25,962 nucleotides of DNA from Thomasclavelia spiroformis (GTDB lineage: Bacteria > Bacillota_I > Bacilli_A > Erysipelotrichales > Coprobacillaceae). Positions 7,425-16,013 of this stretch are shown piece after piece (within the stretch, counting starts at the first letter, position 1; the number at the start of each line of letters is the position of its first letter). The notes under the pieces are model-generated. The model saw only the letters and a list, made by a program, of their open reading frames with translations, was not told the origin of the DNA and made no database searches. The translations under genes and the position numbers were made by a program. The DNA lies in assembly GCA_018369555.1 (NCBI GenBank), contig JAGZCC010000030.1, forward strand, positions 1 through 25,962, read 5' to 3'.

Positions 7425-10400
7425 TAAAACCTCCTAAGTGCTACTGTTTTTACATTTTCTATTACTTTATCAATTACATCAAAAGATACTTTTATCCCTT
7501 TTTCTTTTTCATATTCATAAAATAAATCATCGATATCTTGTGCAATTTTATCATGAATTGTTTTATTATTCGTCCAATCGACCATACTATGATTTTGAAC
7601 AATTTTAGTTATTTCTATTGCGATTCCTGCAATCAAATCTTGTTTAGAAATATAATAGCCTAAATTATCTTCCTTTACATAAATTGTTTGTTCTTGTTTT
7701 TTTGATGCATCACCATAGGGAATAGTTTCTTCTGTAACACACATTCCAGGAGATATTTGCTTTAATTCATCTTGCAAAATAGCGCCAATAACCCCATAAA
7801 AAGCTTGTGCATGAACATTCCCTTTCAATTTTTCAGGATAATTAATCTCACTTTTCCCTTGAGAATAGTCGCTTAATATTTGTGTCATTTTTGATAAATA
7901 TTCAGCATCGTTTATAACTCTATCTTTGTATTCCTGTAAAACAGCTTTGATTCTTTTTGAAAAACTATCATAATATGCAGGATTTTCATCATATTTTTCA
8001 CTAATGCTTTTTGTCATACCACTATGGATTGCATCCGCTTTTGCCTTATTTGAAGCAAGAGAGTCTATCTCTTTTTCAAAATCTTCTTTATTTAAAATAT
8101 CAACAGGAGCAGTAATTTGTTTTAAACCTGCAACAGATAAATGAGAATCTAGTAAATTTTGCATTAAAGGTTCGTACTCTTTGTTATCAATAGCATCAAA
8201 ATATCTTATTTTAACACTTCGACGTAATTTTTGCCAAAATGTAAATGATTGTTTATATTTTAGTAATTCATCATTAGATAATTCATTGTATGCAGATTCA
8301 GAGTTTATTACAATATTTAAATTTTTTCCAAATACGCAAAGACAATTATAAAATTCTTCTCTAATTTTTTTATCAGCTAGATATGTTTCTAGTTCTTCTA
8401 CATCATTTTTATTTTTTATAGATGAAAATAATTCAACTAATCTTGTATAACTTTCCCTTAATTTTCCAACAATCGATATTACATCTGCAATTGTTCCATT
8501 TAGATCTTTAGAATCAAATTTTTCTAAACCTGCGCCACTATACATATTCATAGCAGTATCAAGCTTTTTAATTAACCCTCTATAATCAACAATTAAACCG
8601 TAATCTTTCCCATCCATTAAACGATTTGTTCGTGCAATAGCTTGTAATAATCCATGTTCTTTTAATTCTTTATCTATATATAGAACTTGACAAATAGGCG
8701 CATCAAATCCCGTTAAAAGTTTAGAACATACAATTAAAATATCAATTTCACCATCAATAAATTTATTTTTAACTGCTTCTTCGTAACGTTCTGCATCCCC
8801 ATACTGTCTCATCATTTTTTCCCAGTATGCCTTTACTTTATCATCGGTAGATTCATCAACGTCTGTATCACCTTCTCGCATATCAGGTGCTGAGATAACA
8901 ACCGCACATTCCAAATCACCAAGTTGTTCAAATGCTTCCAGATATCTAATTGCATCTTTCTTAAAATTCGTTGCAAGCATAGCTTTAAATCCAGTATGCT
9001 TATACCCTTCTAAAAAATGTCTATTAATATCCAGTGCAATTCTTTTTATTCTTGCATTTGTAGATGACAGTCTTTTAAGACTACTCCATTTATCTTTTAA
9101 ATCCTGCTTTTGATTTTCTGTAAGTCTTTTAGTCGTTTCTTCAAACCATAAATCAATACCTTCTTCATCAACCTTTTGTTCAACAAAACGTCCTTCATAA
9201 ATAAGAGGGACAATAGCTTTATCATCTACACCATCTTTAATTGTATATTTATGAATAAGTTTACCAAACCTAGTCATTGTATTTTTTTCTTTTTTCATCA
9301 GCGGTGTTCCAGTAAAACCAATATAACAAGCATTTGGAAAAACACGTCGCATTTTAATCGCCATTTCCCCATAATTAGAACGATGACTTTCATCAACAAG
9401 AATAAAAATATCGCGACTTTGTGCTGTTAAACCACTATTTTCCACAGTATTAAATTTATTGATAATTGATGTAATTATATCCGCTTTATTATTTTTAATA
9501 AGTTCAATCAAATGTTTACCACTTGTTGCTCTAGCAGGATTTAAACGCGTATGAGCAAATGTTTTTGCAATTTGACTATCAAGTTCTTTTCTATCACTAA
9601 CAATAGCCACTTTAGGATTACAATTTGATAATTCCATTAAAATGTATTTTGCAAGCATAACCATTGTCAAAGACTTTCCACTTCCTTGAGTATGCCAAAT
9701 AACACCACTTTGTCTATTTCCATGTTCATCATCTTGATCAATTGTTTTTATTATCTCTTTAACTGCAAAATACTGTTGATAACGACATATTTTCTTTACA
9801 TTAGCATCAAACAAAACAAAATATTTTGTCAATTCTAGTAATCTTTCTTTTGTAAATAAAGATATTATGTTTTTATCCTGAACTGTTGCTACTCGTCCTG
9901 TAATATATTTTTCTATCGCATTATCTAAAAAAACGTAATTTTCTTCTTTCCAGATACTCCAAAACTTTTTAGGCGTATTTGTAGTTGCATATTTTACATT
10001 ATTTTTGTTTGTAGATACTACAATCTGAACATATTTATAAAGATGAGGAATATATTCAGCTTTTTGATTTCTAATTGTCTGTTCAATTCCTTGATCAACA
10101 GATACATCTGACTTTTTGCATTCTATCACTGCAAAAGGAATCCCATTTACAAACAATACAATATCAGGGCGTGCATTATGTTGTTTATCTACACTCTCCA
10201 CCTGATATTCTTCTGTTACATGAAATACATTATTTTCGATATTTTCCCAATCAATGTATTTTAAATTAAAGTTTTGTACTTTCCCACTACCAACAATCTC
10301 CGGATAGCTTTTACCTAAAAGAAGGGCATCATATATTTTTTCACTTGTTTTAACAAGTCCATCAGTTAACGGCTCATCTAAATCTTCAATCGCTTTTTCA

Positions 10401-10618
10401 ATATTTGCTGAAGAAAACTCCCCTTCTAAATTATCATAATTAAAACGATTTAATTTTTTTAACTGTTCTCTTAATACCCCTTTTAAAAGAACATTATACA
10501 AAGAACCTCTTTGCAAAATACATTCATCAGGAGAAAGGTATGTATATCCCATTTTTTGTAAAAGTTCAAGCGCAGGCTTTTGACTAATATTCAATTCAGA
10601 AAATAAATCTTTTCCCAT
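7424..10618 (-). CDS. hsdR: Type I restriction enzyme, R subunit (HsdR)
   Basis: ATP-dependent translocase and nuclease subunit of the R2M2S complex. 1064 residues, normal length. The N-terminal nuclease motif is complete: PD at 151-152 and ECK at 166-168. Helicase domain: Walker A HTQGSGKS at 309-316, DESH at 409-412, GFTGTPL at 434-440, and later motifs (ILIVCSKLLTGFDAP, LLQAIARTNR) in RecA domain 2. The C-terminal 300 residues are the helical HsdM-binding part. The ATG has AGGAGG 6 bases upstream. A 54-base leader separates it from the preceding small gene and can fold to cover this ribosome site. No key residue is missing. Confidence 0.97.
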   Translation of the reverse strand: MGKDLFSELNISQKPALELLQKMGYTYLSPDECILQRGSLYNVLLKGVLREQLKKLNRFNYDNLEGEFSSANIEKAIEDLDEPLTDGLVKTSEKIYDALLLGKSYPEIVGSGKVQNFNLKYIDWENIENNVFHVTEEYQVESVDKQHNARPDIVLFVNGIPFAVIECKKSDVSVDQGIEQTIRNQKAEYIPHLYKYVQIVVSTNKNNVKYATTNTPKKFWSIWKEENYVFLDNAIEKYITGRVATVQDKNIISLFTKERLLELTKYFVLFDANVKKICRYQQYFAVKEIIKTIDQDDEHGNRQSGVIWHTQGSGKSLTMVMLAKYILMELSNCNPKVAIVSDRKELDSQIAKTFAHTRLNPARATSGKHLIELIKNNKADIITSIINKFNTVENSGLTAQSRDIFILVDESHRSNYGEMAIKMRRVFPNACYIGFTGTPLMKKEKNTMTRFGKLIHKYTIKDGVDDKAIVPLIYEGRFVEQKVDEEGIDLWFEETTKRLTENQKQDLKDKWSSLKRLSSTNARIKRIALDINRHFLEGYKHTGFKAMLATNFKKDAIRYLEAFEQLGDLECAVVISAPDMREGDTDVDESTDDKVKAYWEKMMRQYGDAERYEEAVKNKFIDGEIDILIVCSKLLTGFDAPICQVLYIDKELKEHGLLQAIARTNRLMDGKDYGLIVDYRGLIKKLDTAMNMYSGAGLEKFDSKDLNGTIADVISIVGKLRESYTRLVELFSSIKNKNDVEELETYLADKKIREEFYNCLCVFGKNLNIVINSESAYNELSNDELLKYKQSFTFWQKLRRSVKIRYFDAIDNKEYEPLMQNLLDSHLSVAGLKQITAPVDILNKEDFEKEIDSLASNKAKADAIHSGMTKSISEKYDENPAYYDSFSKRIKAVLQEYKDRVINDAEYLSKMTQILSDYSQGKSEINYPEKLKGNVHAQAFYGVIGAILQDELKQISPGMCVTEETIPYGDASKKQEQTIYVKEDNLGYYISKQDLIAGIAIEITKIVQNHSMVDWTNNKTIHDKIAQDIDDLFYEYEKEKGIKVSFDVIDKVIENVKTVALRRF

Positions 10619-10623
10619 ACTCT

Positions 10624-10650
10624 ACCTCCTAAAATTTATATAAAGGAGAT
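10624..10650 (-). promoter_or_regulatory. Stem predicted to mask the hsdR ribosome binding site
   Basis: In the leader RNA, AUCUCCU (10650-10644) is complementary to AGGAGGU (10630-10624), the hsdR Shine-Dalgarno sequence, with one G-U pair and a 13-base AT loop. Just upstream, TTAAGTGAGAT and ATCTTGCTTAA form a second, imperfect stem. The pair could hold back translation of the nuclease. Stability was not computed. Confidence 0.4.
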
Positions 10651-10672
10651 TAAGCAAGATTATAAATCTCAC

Positions 10673-10858
10673 TTAACCTATACTAATATTTTCTTTTATA
10701 ACACCTTTAAACGGTGTACCATCATGTTTAACACTCATAAAACGACCAGTATTAGTATCTCTTTTAACCCAAGTATTAGTTTTTGGATTATAAGTTTGCG
10801 AACGTTGTCTTACTGCTCCATTTCTGTGTCCATCTCCAGTTGGTGGATTTGTTGCCAT
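10673..10858 (-). CDS. 61-residue basic protein linked to type I restriction loci
   Basis: The protein starts MATNPPTGDGHRNGAV and is rich in Gly, Asn, Arg and Lys, with no membrane span. It contains an R-SQTYNPKTNTWVKRD segment and a GTPFKGV motif near the end. GAGGTGAA stands 5 bases before the ATG. From memory, near-identical small proteins sit beside hsdS/hsdR in many bacteria and are annotated only as hypothetical; I cannot confirm this without a search. Its repeat-like, low-complexity basic sequence would suit nucleic-acid contact. It lies 10 bases after the other 61-residue gene and 54 bases before hsdR. Confidence 0.75.
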   Translation of the reverse strand: MATNPPTGDGHRNGAVRQRSQTYNPKTNTWVKRDTNTGRFMSVKHDGTPFKGVIKENISIG

Positions 10859-10868
10859 TTACTTCACC

Positions 10869-11054
10869 TCATTTTCTGCTTATATTCAATATTGCAAAAT
10901 ATGCAAGTGTTCTTTCAAAAATTTCCTCATTTGTATTTGAAATATTGACAATAGTTTTCAAATCTTCTTTCGTCTTAACTGGATAATTGTTATTATCAAT
11001 AATTTTCTTTAATATCTCTTTTGAAAGTTCCTTTTCTAATTCATTTTTGTTCAT
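10869..11054 (-). CDS. 61-residue helical protein between hsdS and hsdR
   Basis: The ATG follows the hsdS TAA with no gap, so it is translationally coupled to hsdS. The sequence is alpha-helical and charged (KNELEKELSKEILKKIIDNN, then EEIFERTLAYFAILNIS) with no membrane span, cysteine cluster or known motif. It is not similar to the next 61-residue protein. A structural accessory or assembly role in the restriction complex is possible from position only. Confidence 0.7.
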   Translation of the reverse strand: MNKNELEKELSKEILKKIIDNNNYPVKTKEDLKTIVNISNTNEEIFERTLAYFAILNISRK

Positions 11055-12308
11055 TTATACCCTCACAATTCCAGTTAATAATAATTGCATTAATGCTTTT
11101 TTCTTTTGTTTTTCTTGTTCTAATTGTTTTTGTAAAAGTTCAATTTCTTTATCTTGTGTTGATAAAATTTTTGCAATGGTTTCTTGTTCTTCAAGTGATG
11201 GGAAGATAACATAAAAACTATATAATGAACTTTTTTGAATATTCGGAAGGCCTGAGCCAACTCTCAAATTCATTAGATCATTTTCATAATGTTTCAAATA
11301 GCAATAAAGGAATTCTTTTTTTATTAAGTCAACATTTATTTTTTGTAATGTGTAACAGTGACCTCCACTCCAAAATTTTTCTCGATTGAAGTTTACAAAA
11401 CCGCAAGAATTCCCTCCCTCGCTTATTGATATTGTATTTTCATATGTATTCCATACATCTGTGTAACCTGATGATGTTATCCCTCCATTTAATACATAAT
11501 ACTTTCCAGCCTTACTTAAAGTACTTTTATTTATTTGCTCACCTTTTACAATATCACATATCTCCCCCAACTTGACTTTCTTCCACTCGCCTTTAAAACC
11601 TTTTAATCTTATTTTTCCAGTTAAAAGATTTTGCATTAAATATTTTTTTTGTTTTTTCTTTTCTTTAATTAATCTTTTCTTAAGTTCAATAACTCTATCT
11701 TGTATTGATAAAATTCCAGCAATTTTTTGTTGTTCAATAACCCCCGGATACACTATCTCTATATTTTGAATGGAACTTTTTGAAATCGATGAAACTTTTG
11801 TACCTGTTATTAATGGTAACATTTGATGGTGAAATTTATCACTATTGCAATAATATCCCAACCATCTTTTACCAAAATCAATTTTAGGTGTACAGGGAAT
11901 AGTATGCAAACCAGAAACAATTTTGGAGCAATTAACGTTAATAATTTCTATCATTTTCCCAACAGTATAGTCTTCTGCTGTATCAGCAAATACAATATCC
12001 CCATCTTTTAAAAACACACTATTTTTAAGTTCAATACCTTCATTTATATATGGAATATCAACATTGTTACAATCTAAAATTTCAGAGTATCTAATTAATA
12101 TATCCCCATAATGAATATTTTTAATTCTACCGTTTACATTATTCATATCATTTCTTGATAAGGTATTATTGTTAATTATTTTAAATACATCTTTAAAAAA
12201 TTTAACTTCCCAATCATTTGGTACAATACCTATTTTAGTTTTTTTATATCCTTGTGGAATTTTTCCATTTTGGATTTGTTCAAATCTATCTTTAATTATA
12301 TTTTTCAT
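11055..12308 (-). CDS. hsdS: Type I restriction enzyme, specificity subunit (HsdS)
   Basis: 417 residues with the standard twofold plan: target recognition domain 1 (about 25-185), conserved helix 1 (about 190-230), target domain 2 (about 242-370), conserved helix 2 (about 376-417). The two halves repeat recognisably: EQQKIAGILSIQDRVIELKK at 192-211 against EQETIAKILSTQDKEIELLQ near 376, and LMQNLLTGKIR at 224-234 against LMQLLLTGIVR at the end. Two different target domains mean an asymmetric bipartite DNA site. The ATG has AAGGAGG 4 bases upstream and overlaps the 3' end of the membrane gene by 17 bases. No recombinase or inverted hsdS fragment lies nearby, so shuffling is not suggested. Confidence 0.95.
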   Translation of the reverse strand: MKNIIKDRFEQIQNGKIPQGYKKTKIGIVPNDWEVKFFKDVFKIINNNTLSRNDMNNVNGRIKNIHYGDILIRYSEILDCNNVDIPYINEGIELKNSVFLKDGDIVFADTAEDYTVGKMIEIINVNCSKIVSGLHTIPCTPKIDFGKRWLGYYCNSDKFHHQMLPLITGTKVSSISKSSIQNIEIVYPGVIEQQKIAGILSIQDRVIELKKRLIKEKKKQKKYLMQNLLTGKIRLKGFKGEWKKVKLGEICDIVKGEQINKSTLSKAGKYYVLNGGITSSGYTDVWNTYENTISISEGGNSCGFVNFNREKFWSGGHCYTLQKINVDLIKKEFLYCYLKHYENDLMNLRVGSGLPNIQKSSLYSFYVIFPSLEEQETIAKILSTQDKEIELLQKQLEQEKQKKKALMQLLLTGIVRV

Positions 12309-12876
12309 GCTTCCTCCTTAAAAATGTAAACTCAAACTCTGAAATATCAATATCAATAAAATCACCTTCCGAAAGTTTAACTGGTGAAATCACAAGTTTT
12401 GAAACAATTGAATGATTTATCTCATATTCTATTTCATATATATAACTCTGAAAAATATTAATGGTTGGATTCATGAAAAATAAATCATTCTTTATATATA
12501 CAATACCAAGAACAAACAAAAGACATACTAGTACAACTAAATCAACTAGATTACTTAATGAAAACTCTATTAAAGCAAGAATAAATAAAGAATAATAAGC
12601 AAGATAATATTCAGCGGAACGATTTTTAACTTTTATTAAAGCAACTGTATATATTCCTGTTTTTTTATTCCTTTTCATCAACCAAAAGACACAACCACTC
12701 ACAAAAATAATAAATATAAGCTGCAAAATTAAAAATGGATTTAAATATATAGATTTCAAAGAATATGTCTCTGGGTTTTCAATTATGTTTTGTATTCCAA
12801 TTAAAATTTCTTTTATCCACATAATTAAAAACATAGGAAGAAAGGCAGAAATATACATTATAATTTTTCTAATCAA
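12292..12876 (-). CDS. kwaA: KwaA-like four-helix membrane protein (Kiwa)
   Basis: 194 residues with four membrane spans (about 5-25, 46-67, 89-106 and 108-128) and a soluble beta-rich C-terminal part of about 65 residues. KwaA, the membrane partner in the Kiwa anti-phage system, has this size and plan. Assignment rests mainly on its position 2 bases after the KwaB-like gene. The start is TTG at 12876, supported by AAGGGG 8 bases upstream within the preceding gene; the next in-frame ATG, 18 bases on, lacks a site. The gene order is kwaB then kwaA, the reverse of the usual Kiwa order, and the 3' end overlaps hsdS. Confidence 0.65.
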   Translation of the reverse strand: MIRKIIMYISAFLPMFLIMWIKEILIGIQNIIENPETYSLKSIYLNPFLILQLIFIIFVSGCVFWLMKRNKKTGIYTVALIKVKNRSAEYYLAYYSLFILALIEFSLSNLVDLVVLVCLLFVLGIVYIKNDLFFMNPTINIFQSYIYEIEYEINHSIVSKLVISPVKLSEGDFIDIDISEFEFTFLRRKHEKYN

Positions 12877-12878
12877 AA

Positions 12879-13793
12879 TTATATCCCCTTAGTATGTATT
12901 AAAACATCATCAAATAAAAATCTTGCATACGTATGCCGAACAATATCTATAATCAAATCCCTAACCCCAGGCGTAAACTTAATTCTATTTTCATCATCAA
13001 AATCAATATTTTTAAAATCCTCATATTGAGATAATGTTTCCCTTACTTTAGATGGTTCTAGTGTAGAAAAATCCCCAACAGCTTTTTCTAGTGCTCTAGC
13101 TAACTTTGTTGTAGGTCCTTTTTTTCCTTCTACACTGCTGTAAAATAACTTAGGATCATCCAGAAAAGACCATTTCTCAATCTTGCTTTTTTTTGTTTTA
13201 ATTATCTGTTTAGATTTTTCATAATAGTTAAATATTTTTTCAAAATTAGTTTCTTGTAAAACAAAAACATCCTCATCGACGATAGCTGTATCAATACAAC
13301 CATTTAGTACAAATATTTCCTCATTTTTATATTGTATTGTATTTGCAACAAAACCAAATTTTAAACTATTTTTATACCAAGACTCTACTTTACGATATTG
13401 AGCAATTAAATATACATGTTGTAATTCTTCAGAAACTATTTTTTCATAAACAAGCACAATTATCGAGTAATCATCTGTAAAATTTTCTTTGTTCAACAAT
13501 ATGTTTTCTCTATCTGCAATATTTATTCCCTCTATCATTCCTTTCCAAAACGGTAAATCTTCTGACGATAGCTTCTTAATCGTCCCTCTTTCGCTATGAA
13601 CAGCATCATATTCTTTGATTTCACAATTTCCACAAAAATGTTCGTAATTTTTAGCATAAATTTCTCTAACCTTTGTATCAAGGGCATTGGGAAATATTAC
13701 AGCTTCATATTTCCCTTTATAGCCCCTTTTTTTTAAAAGATAAATTCTTACATTTGAATCCGTATCGTTTATTATATCTTTTATACGTTCCAT
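12879..13793 (-). CDS. kwaB: KwaB-like DUF4868 protein (Kiwa)
   Basis: 304 residues, close to the usual length of DUF4868 proteins. The family pattern is clear in the second half: HVYLIAQYRKVESWYKNS at 126-143, LNGCIDTAIVDEDVFVLQE at 163-181, FEKIFNYYEKSK, WSFLDDPKLFY at 208-218, KKGPTTKLARALEKA at 224-238, and RHTYARFLFDDVLIHTKG at 286-303. KwaB is the cytosolic partner that works with the membrane protein KwaA at the inner membrane against phage. The start ATG has AGGAGG upstream, and the gene begins 11 bases after the hsdM stop. It is inserted between hsdM and hsdS, so it is expressed with the restriction enzyme. Confidence 0.82.
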   Translation of the reverse strand: MERIKDIINDTDSNVRIYLLKKRGYKGKYEAVIFPNALDTKVREIYAKNYEHFCGNCEIKEYDAVHSERGTIKKLSSEDLPFWKGMIEGINIADRENILLNKENFTDDYSIIVLVYEKIVSEELQHVYLIAQYRKVESWYKNSLKFGFVANTIQYKNEEIFVLNGCIDTAIVDEDVFVLQETNFEKIFNYYEKSKQIIKTKKSKIEKWSFLDDPKLFYSSVEGKKGPTTKLARALEKAVGDFSTLEPSKVRETLSQYEDFKNIDFDDENRIKFTPGVRDLIIDIVRHTYARFLFDDVLIHTKGI

Positions 13794-13804
13794 TTAAAAT
13801 CCTC

Positions 13805-15334
13805 CTATAATCCTAATTCTTCTAAATAATTTTTCATTTGGGCTTGAACTTCAGCAAGTTCCTTTTCTATGTTCGCTATATTCTTTTTAACTTCCTCAAT
13901 ATCTACCATTTCCTCTTCTTCGAATGTATCTACATAACGAGGAATATTTAAGTTGTAATCATTTTCTTTAATATCTTCATAGCTTGCAAGATAACTGTAT
14001 TTATCGATAATCTCTTTGTTTTTATAGGTTGTGACAATTTTTTCTATATCGCAACTTCGCAAGATATTTTGATTTTTACCTTTTTCAAAGTTCCCTTCAC
14101 CAGATGCATCTATAAATAAAACGTCTTTTGTTGTTCTGTTTTTCTTAAATACTAAAATACAAGCCGGTATACCTGTACCATAGAATAAATTTGCAGGTAA
14201 ACCAATTACTGCATCAAGTAAATTAAATTCAATAATTTCTTTTCTGATTTTTCCTTCTGATGCACCTCTGAATAATACTCCGTGAGGTAGTACAACTGCC
14301 ATCCTACCTTCACTATCTAAACTTGAAAGCATGTGAAGCACAAAAGCATAATCTCCTTTTGAAGAAGGTGGAACTCCCCAATCAAAACGTTTATATGGAT
14401 CTAATTCAGCTTTCATCTTTTCTTTTTTCTTATCATTTTCATTAGCAACATTTGATAAAAAACCACTATCCCATTTACTTAAAGAAAATGGTGGATTAGC
14501 AACTACAACTTGAAATTGCATAAGTTTATCGTTTTCTATCGTTTTAGGATTTGCTAATGTGTCTCCTTGATAAATATGCGCATCATCTATTCCATGCAAA
14601 AACATATTCATTTTACAAAGTGCCCAAGTTTGTGAATTTTGTTCTTGACCGTAGATTGCTACCTTTCTAGAATTGACTTCTCTAAATGCTTTTAAAAGTA
14701 GCCCCCCACTTCCACAAGTAGGATCATAAATTCTATCGTTTTCTTTTGGCTCAACAAGTTTAGCAACTAATTCAGATACTGTACTTGGTGTAAAAAATTC
14801 TCCTCCCTTTTTCCCAGCATCAGATGCAAAGTTCGCAATCATATATTCATAAGCATCCCCTATAATATCAGCAGAATCTAATTTTGAAGGACATAAATCG
14901 ATATTGTTGAAATCTTCAAGTAAATTTCTTAAAATAGCATTTTTTTGTTTGGGTTCACCAAAATCCACACTACTATTAAAATCAATTGCACGAAATACGT
15001 CTTTTAATTTACCACTATTGTGATTTTCTATAGAATTCAAAGCAATATTAATAGTTTGTCCGATTTCAGCATCGTTTCTTTGAGAATATAAATAGTCAAA
15101 AGTAGACTCTTCATCTAAAGTAAATGGTTCTCGACTCATTGCTCTTTCAACACGTCTTTCATCACCATCATACTGTTTAAAATAATGTTCTTTTTTCTCT
15201 TTATGTGCATCACTTAGATACTTTACAAACAACATAGACAAAATATAGTCTTTATAACGAGAACTATCGATTTTTCCTCTAAAGCTATCACATGCATTCC
15301 ATAAAACTCTTTCTATATCACTTTTTGTTGTCAT
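13805..15334 (-). CDS. hsdM: Type I DNA methyltransferase subunit (HsdM)
   Basis: 509 residues. The N-terminal helical domain (about 1-150) is followed by the N6-adenine methyltransferase fold: GKKGGEFFTPSTVSELVAKL at 175-193, S-adenosylmethionine motif DPTCGSGG at 204-211, and catalytic NPPF at 280-283. This is the gamma-class amino-methylase that marks host DNA with HsdS and joins HsdR for cleavage. The C-terminal 40 residues are a coiled coil (EEEMVDIEEVKKNIANIEKE) that contacts HsdS. Its ATG overlaps the TGA of the preceding half-HsdS gene by 4 bases (ATGA), so the two are coupled. All motifs are intact. Confidence 0.97.
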   Translation of the reverse strand: MTTKSDIERVLWNACDSFRGKIDSSRYKDYILSMLFVKYLSDAHKEKKEHYFKQYDGDERRVERAMSREPFTLDEESTFDYLYSQRNDAEIGQTINIALNSIENHNSGKLKDVFRAIDFNSSVDFGEPKQKNAILRNLLEDFNNIDLCPSKLDSADIIGDAYEYMIANFASDAGKKGGEFFTPSTVSELVAKLVEPKENDRIYDPTCGSGGLLLKAFREVNSRKVAIYGQEQNSQTWALCKMNMFLHGIDDAHIYQGDTLANPKTIENDKLMQFQVVVANPPFSLSKWDSGFLSNVANENDKKKEKMKAELDPYKRFDWGVPPSSKGDYAFVLHMLSSLDSEGRMAVVLPHGVLFRGASEGKIRKEIIEFNLLDAVIGLPANLFYGTGIPACILVFKKNRTTKDVLFIDASGEGNFEKGKNQNILRSCDIEKIVTTYKNKEIIDKYSYLASYEDIKENDYNLNIPRYVDTFEEEEMVDIEEVKKNIANIEKELAEVQAQMKNYLEELGL

Positions 15335-15921
15335 TTCTTTTTCCTCATTTCTTTTTGTATTTTATTTGTAAGAGCATTAAAGTATTTTTGTTTTTGCTCT
15401 TTTAACTCAGTTAATAATTCAAGTTCTTTTTTTGCTAATTTATTTATTTCAGCCAATTTTATTTGATTATATAATGAGATTTCATCTATTTCAAAGTCAG
15501 AAAAAAACGCCGGTCGTATCGTTCCCAAACTATTTGTAGATGTGGATAACGATATTTTATTACGTACTTTATCAGTATTTATTAACCATTGTAAATATCC
15601 TGGATTTAACTTCGTTTCATCACATCTAACAACAACAAAATGAGATGGTATCAATATTCCTTTTGTTGTTTCATCAATCAAAACCGCTGTATAAGGATGT
15701 GATAATCTAATTACAACATCATCTTTTTGAGTAAAGTAATCTTCTTTTAACTGTTCCTTAGATTTAAAATTTTCTATATTTTCACTAATAATAACCCCTT
15801 CAGAAGAAATACTTTTTAAAGTAAGTTGTTTATAATTTATATATTTTTCATCATTAACACTAGCTTGTTTTCTACTTAATACAAGTCCTGTTCTTAAACT
15901 TGCAACATCTCCAACCTTCAT
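15331..15921 (-). CDS. Half-length HsdS-like protein (single target domain)
   Basis: 196 residues. It opens with MKVGDVASLRTGLVLSRK, the usual start of an HsdS target recognition domain, carries QKDDVVIRLSHPYTAVLID and PSHFVVVRC in the middle, and ends in one long helix (YNQIKLAEINKLAKKELELL), the HsdS spacer helix. A second target domain is absent, so two copies would be needed for an HsdM-binding specificity unit, which would then read a palindromic site. The start at 15921 is preferred because GGTGGTGAG precedes it; a longer frame to 15960 runs through the operator repeat. First gene of the operon, overlapping hsdM by 4 bases. It may give a second specificity or regulate the operon. Confidence 0.8.
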   Translation of the reverse strand: MKVGDVASLRTGLVLSRKQASVNDEKYINYKQLTLKSISSEGVIISENIENFKSKEQLKEDYFTQKDDVVIRLSHPYTAVLIDETTKGILIPSHFVVVRCDETKLNPGYLQWLINTDKVRNKISLSTSTNSLGTIRPAFFSDFEIDEISLYNQIKLAEINKLAKKELELLTELKEQKQKYFNALTNKIQKEMRKKK

Positions 15922-15938
15922 TTTCTCACCACCTTTTT

Positions 15939-15959
15939 TGTTATGGGTTGAAAATAACA
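15939..15959. repeat. Palindromic box 1, between promoter and first start codon
   Basis: A 21-bp box with arms TGTTAT and ATAACA around a 9-base centre (GGGTTGAAA); one more base pairs on each side. It matches 19 of 21 positions of box 2, in the same orientation, 75 bp away. It lies in the 5' leader just before the ribosome site, a position suited to repression. Confidence 0.65.
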
Positions 15960-15974
15960 ATCAATCACAATAAA

Positions 15975-16004
15975 ACTTTATCATATATTAGCTATTCTTG
16001 TCAA
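15975..16004 (-). promoter_or_regulatory. Promoter of the type I/Kiwa operon
   Basis: On the minus strand a consensus -35 TTGACA (15999-16004 region, read as TTGACA) is followed after 18 bases by TAAAGT (15975-15980) with the extended TGA in front. It is the only strong promoter seen before the nine-gene operon. Palindromic boxes lie about 10 bp upstream of the -35 and about 15 bp downstream of the -10. Confidence 0.65.
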
Positions 16005-16013
16005 TAATATATT

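Noticed and set aside
10673..11054. The two 61-residue genes as a toxin-antitoxin pair
   Set aside because: Neither resembles a known toxin or antitoxin, and they are translationally embedded in the restriction operon.
10724..11214. Overlapping plus-strand frames in the hsdS-hsdR gap
   Set aside because: They are antisense shadows of well-supported minus-strand genes, without ribosome sites.
11055..15921. Phase-variable hsdS shuffling between the full and half specificity genes
   Set aside because: No site-specific recombinase, no inverted hsdS fragment and no long shared repeats between the two genes are visible.
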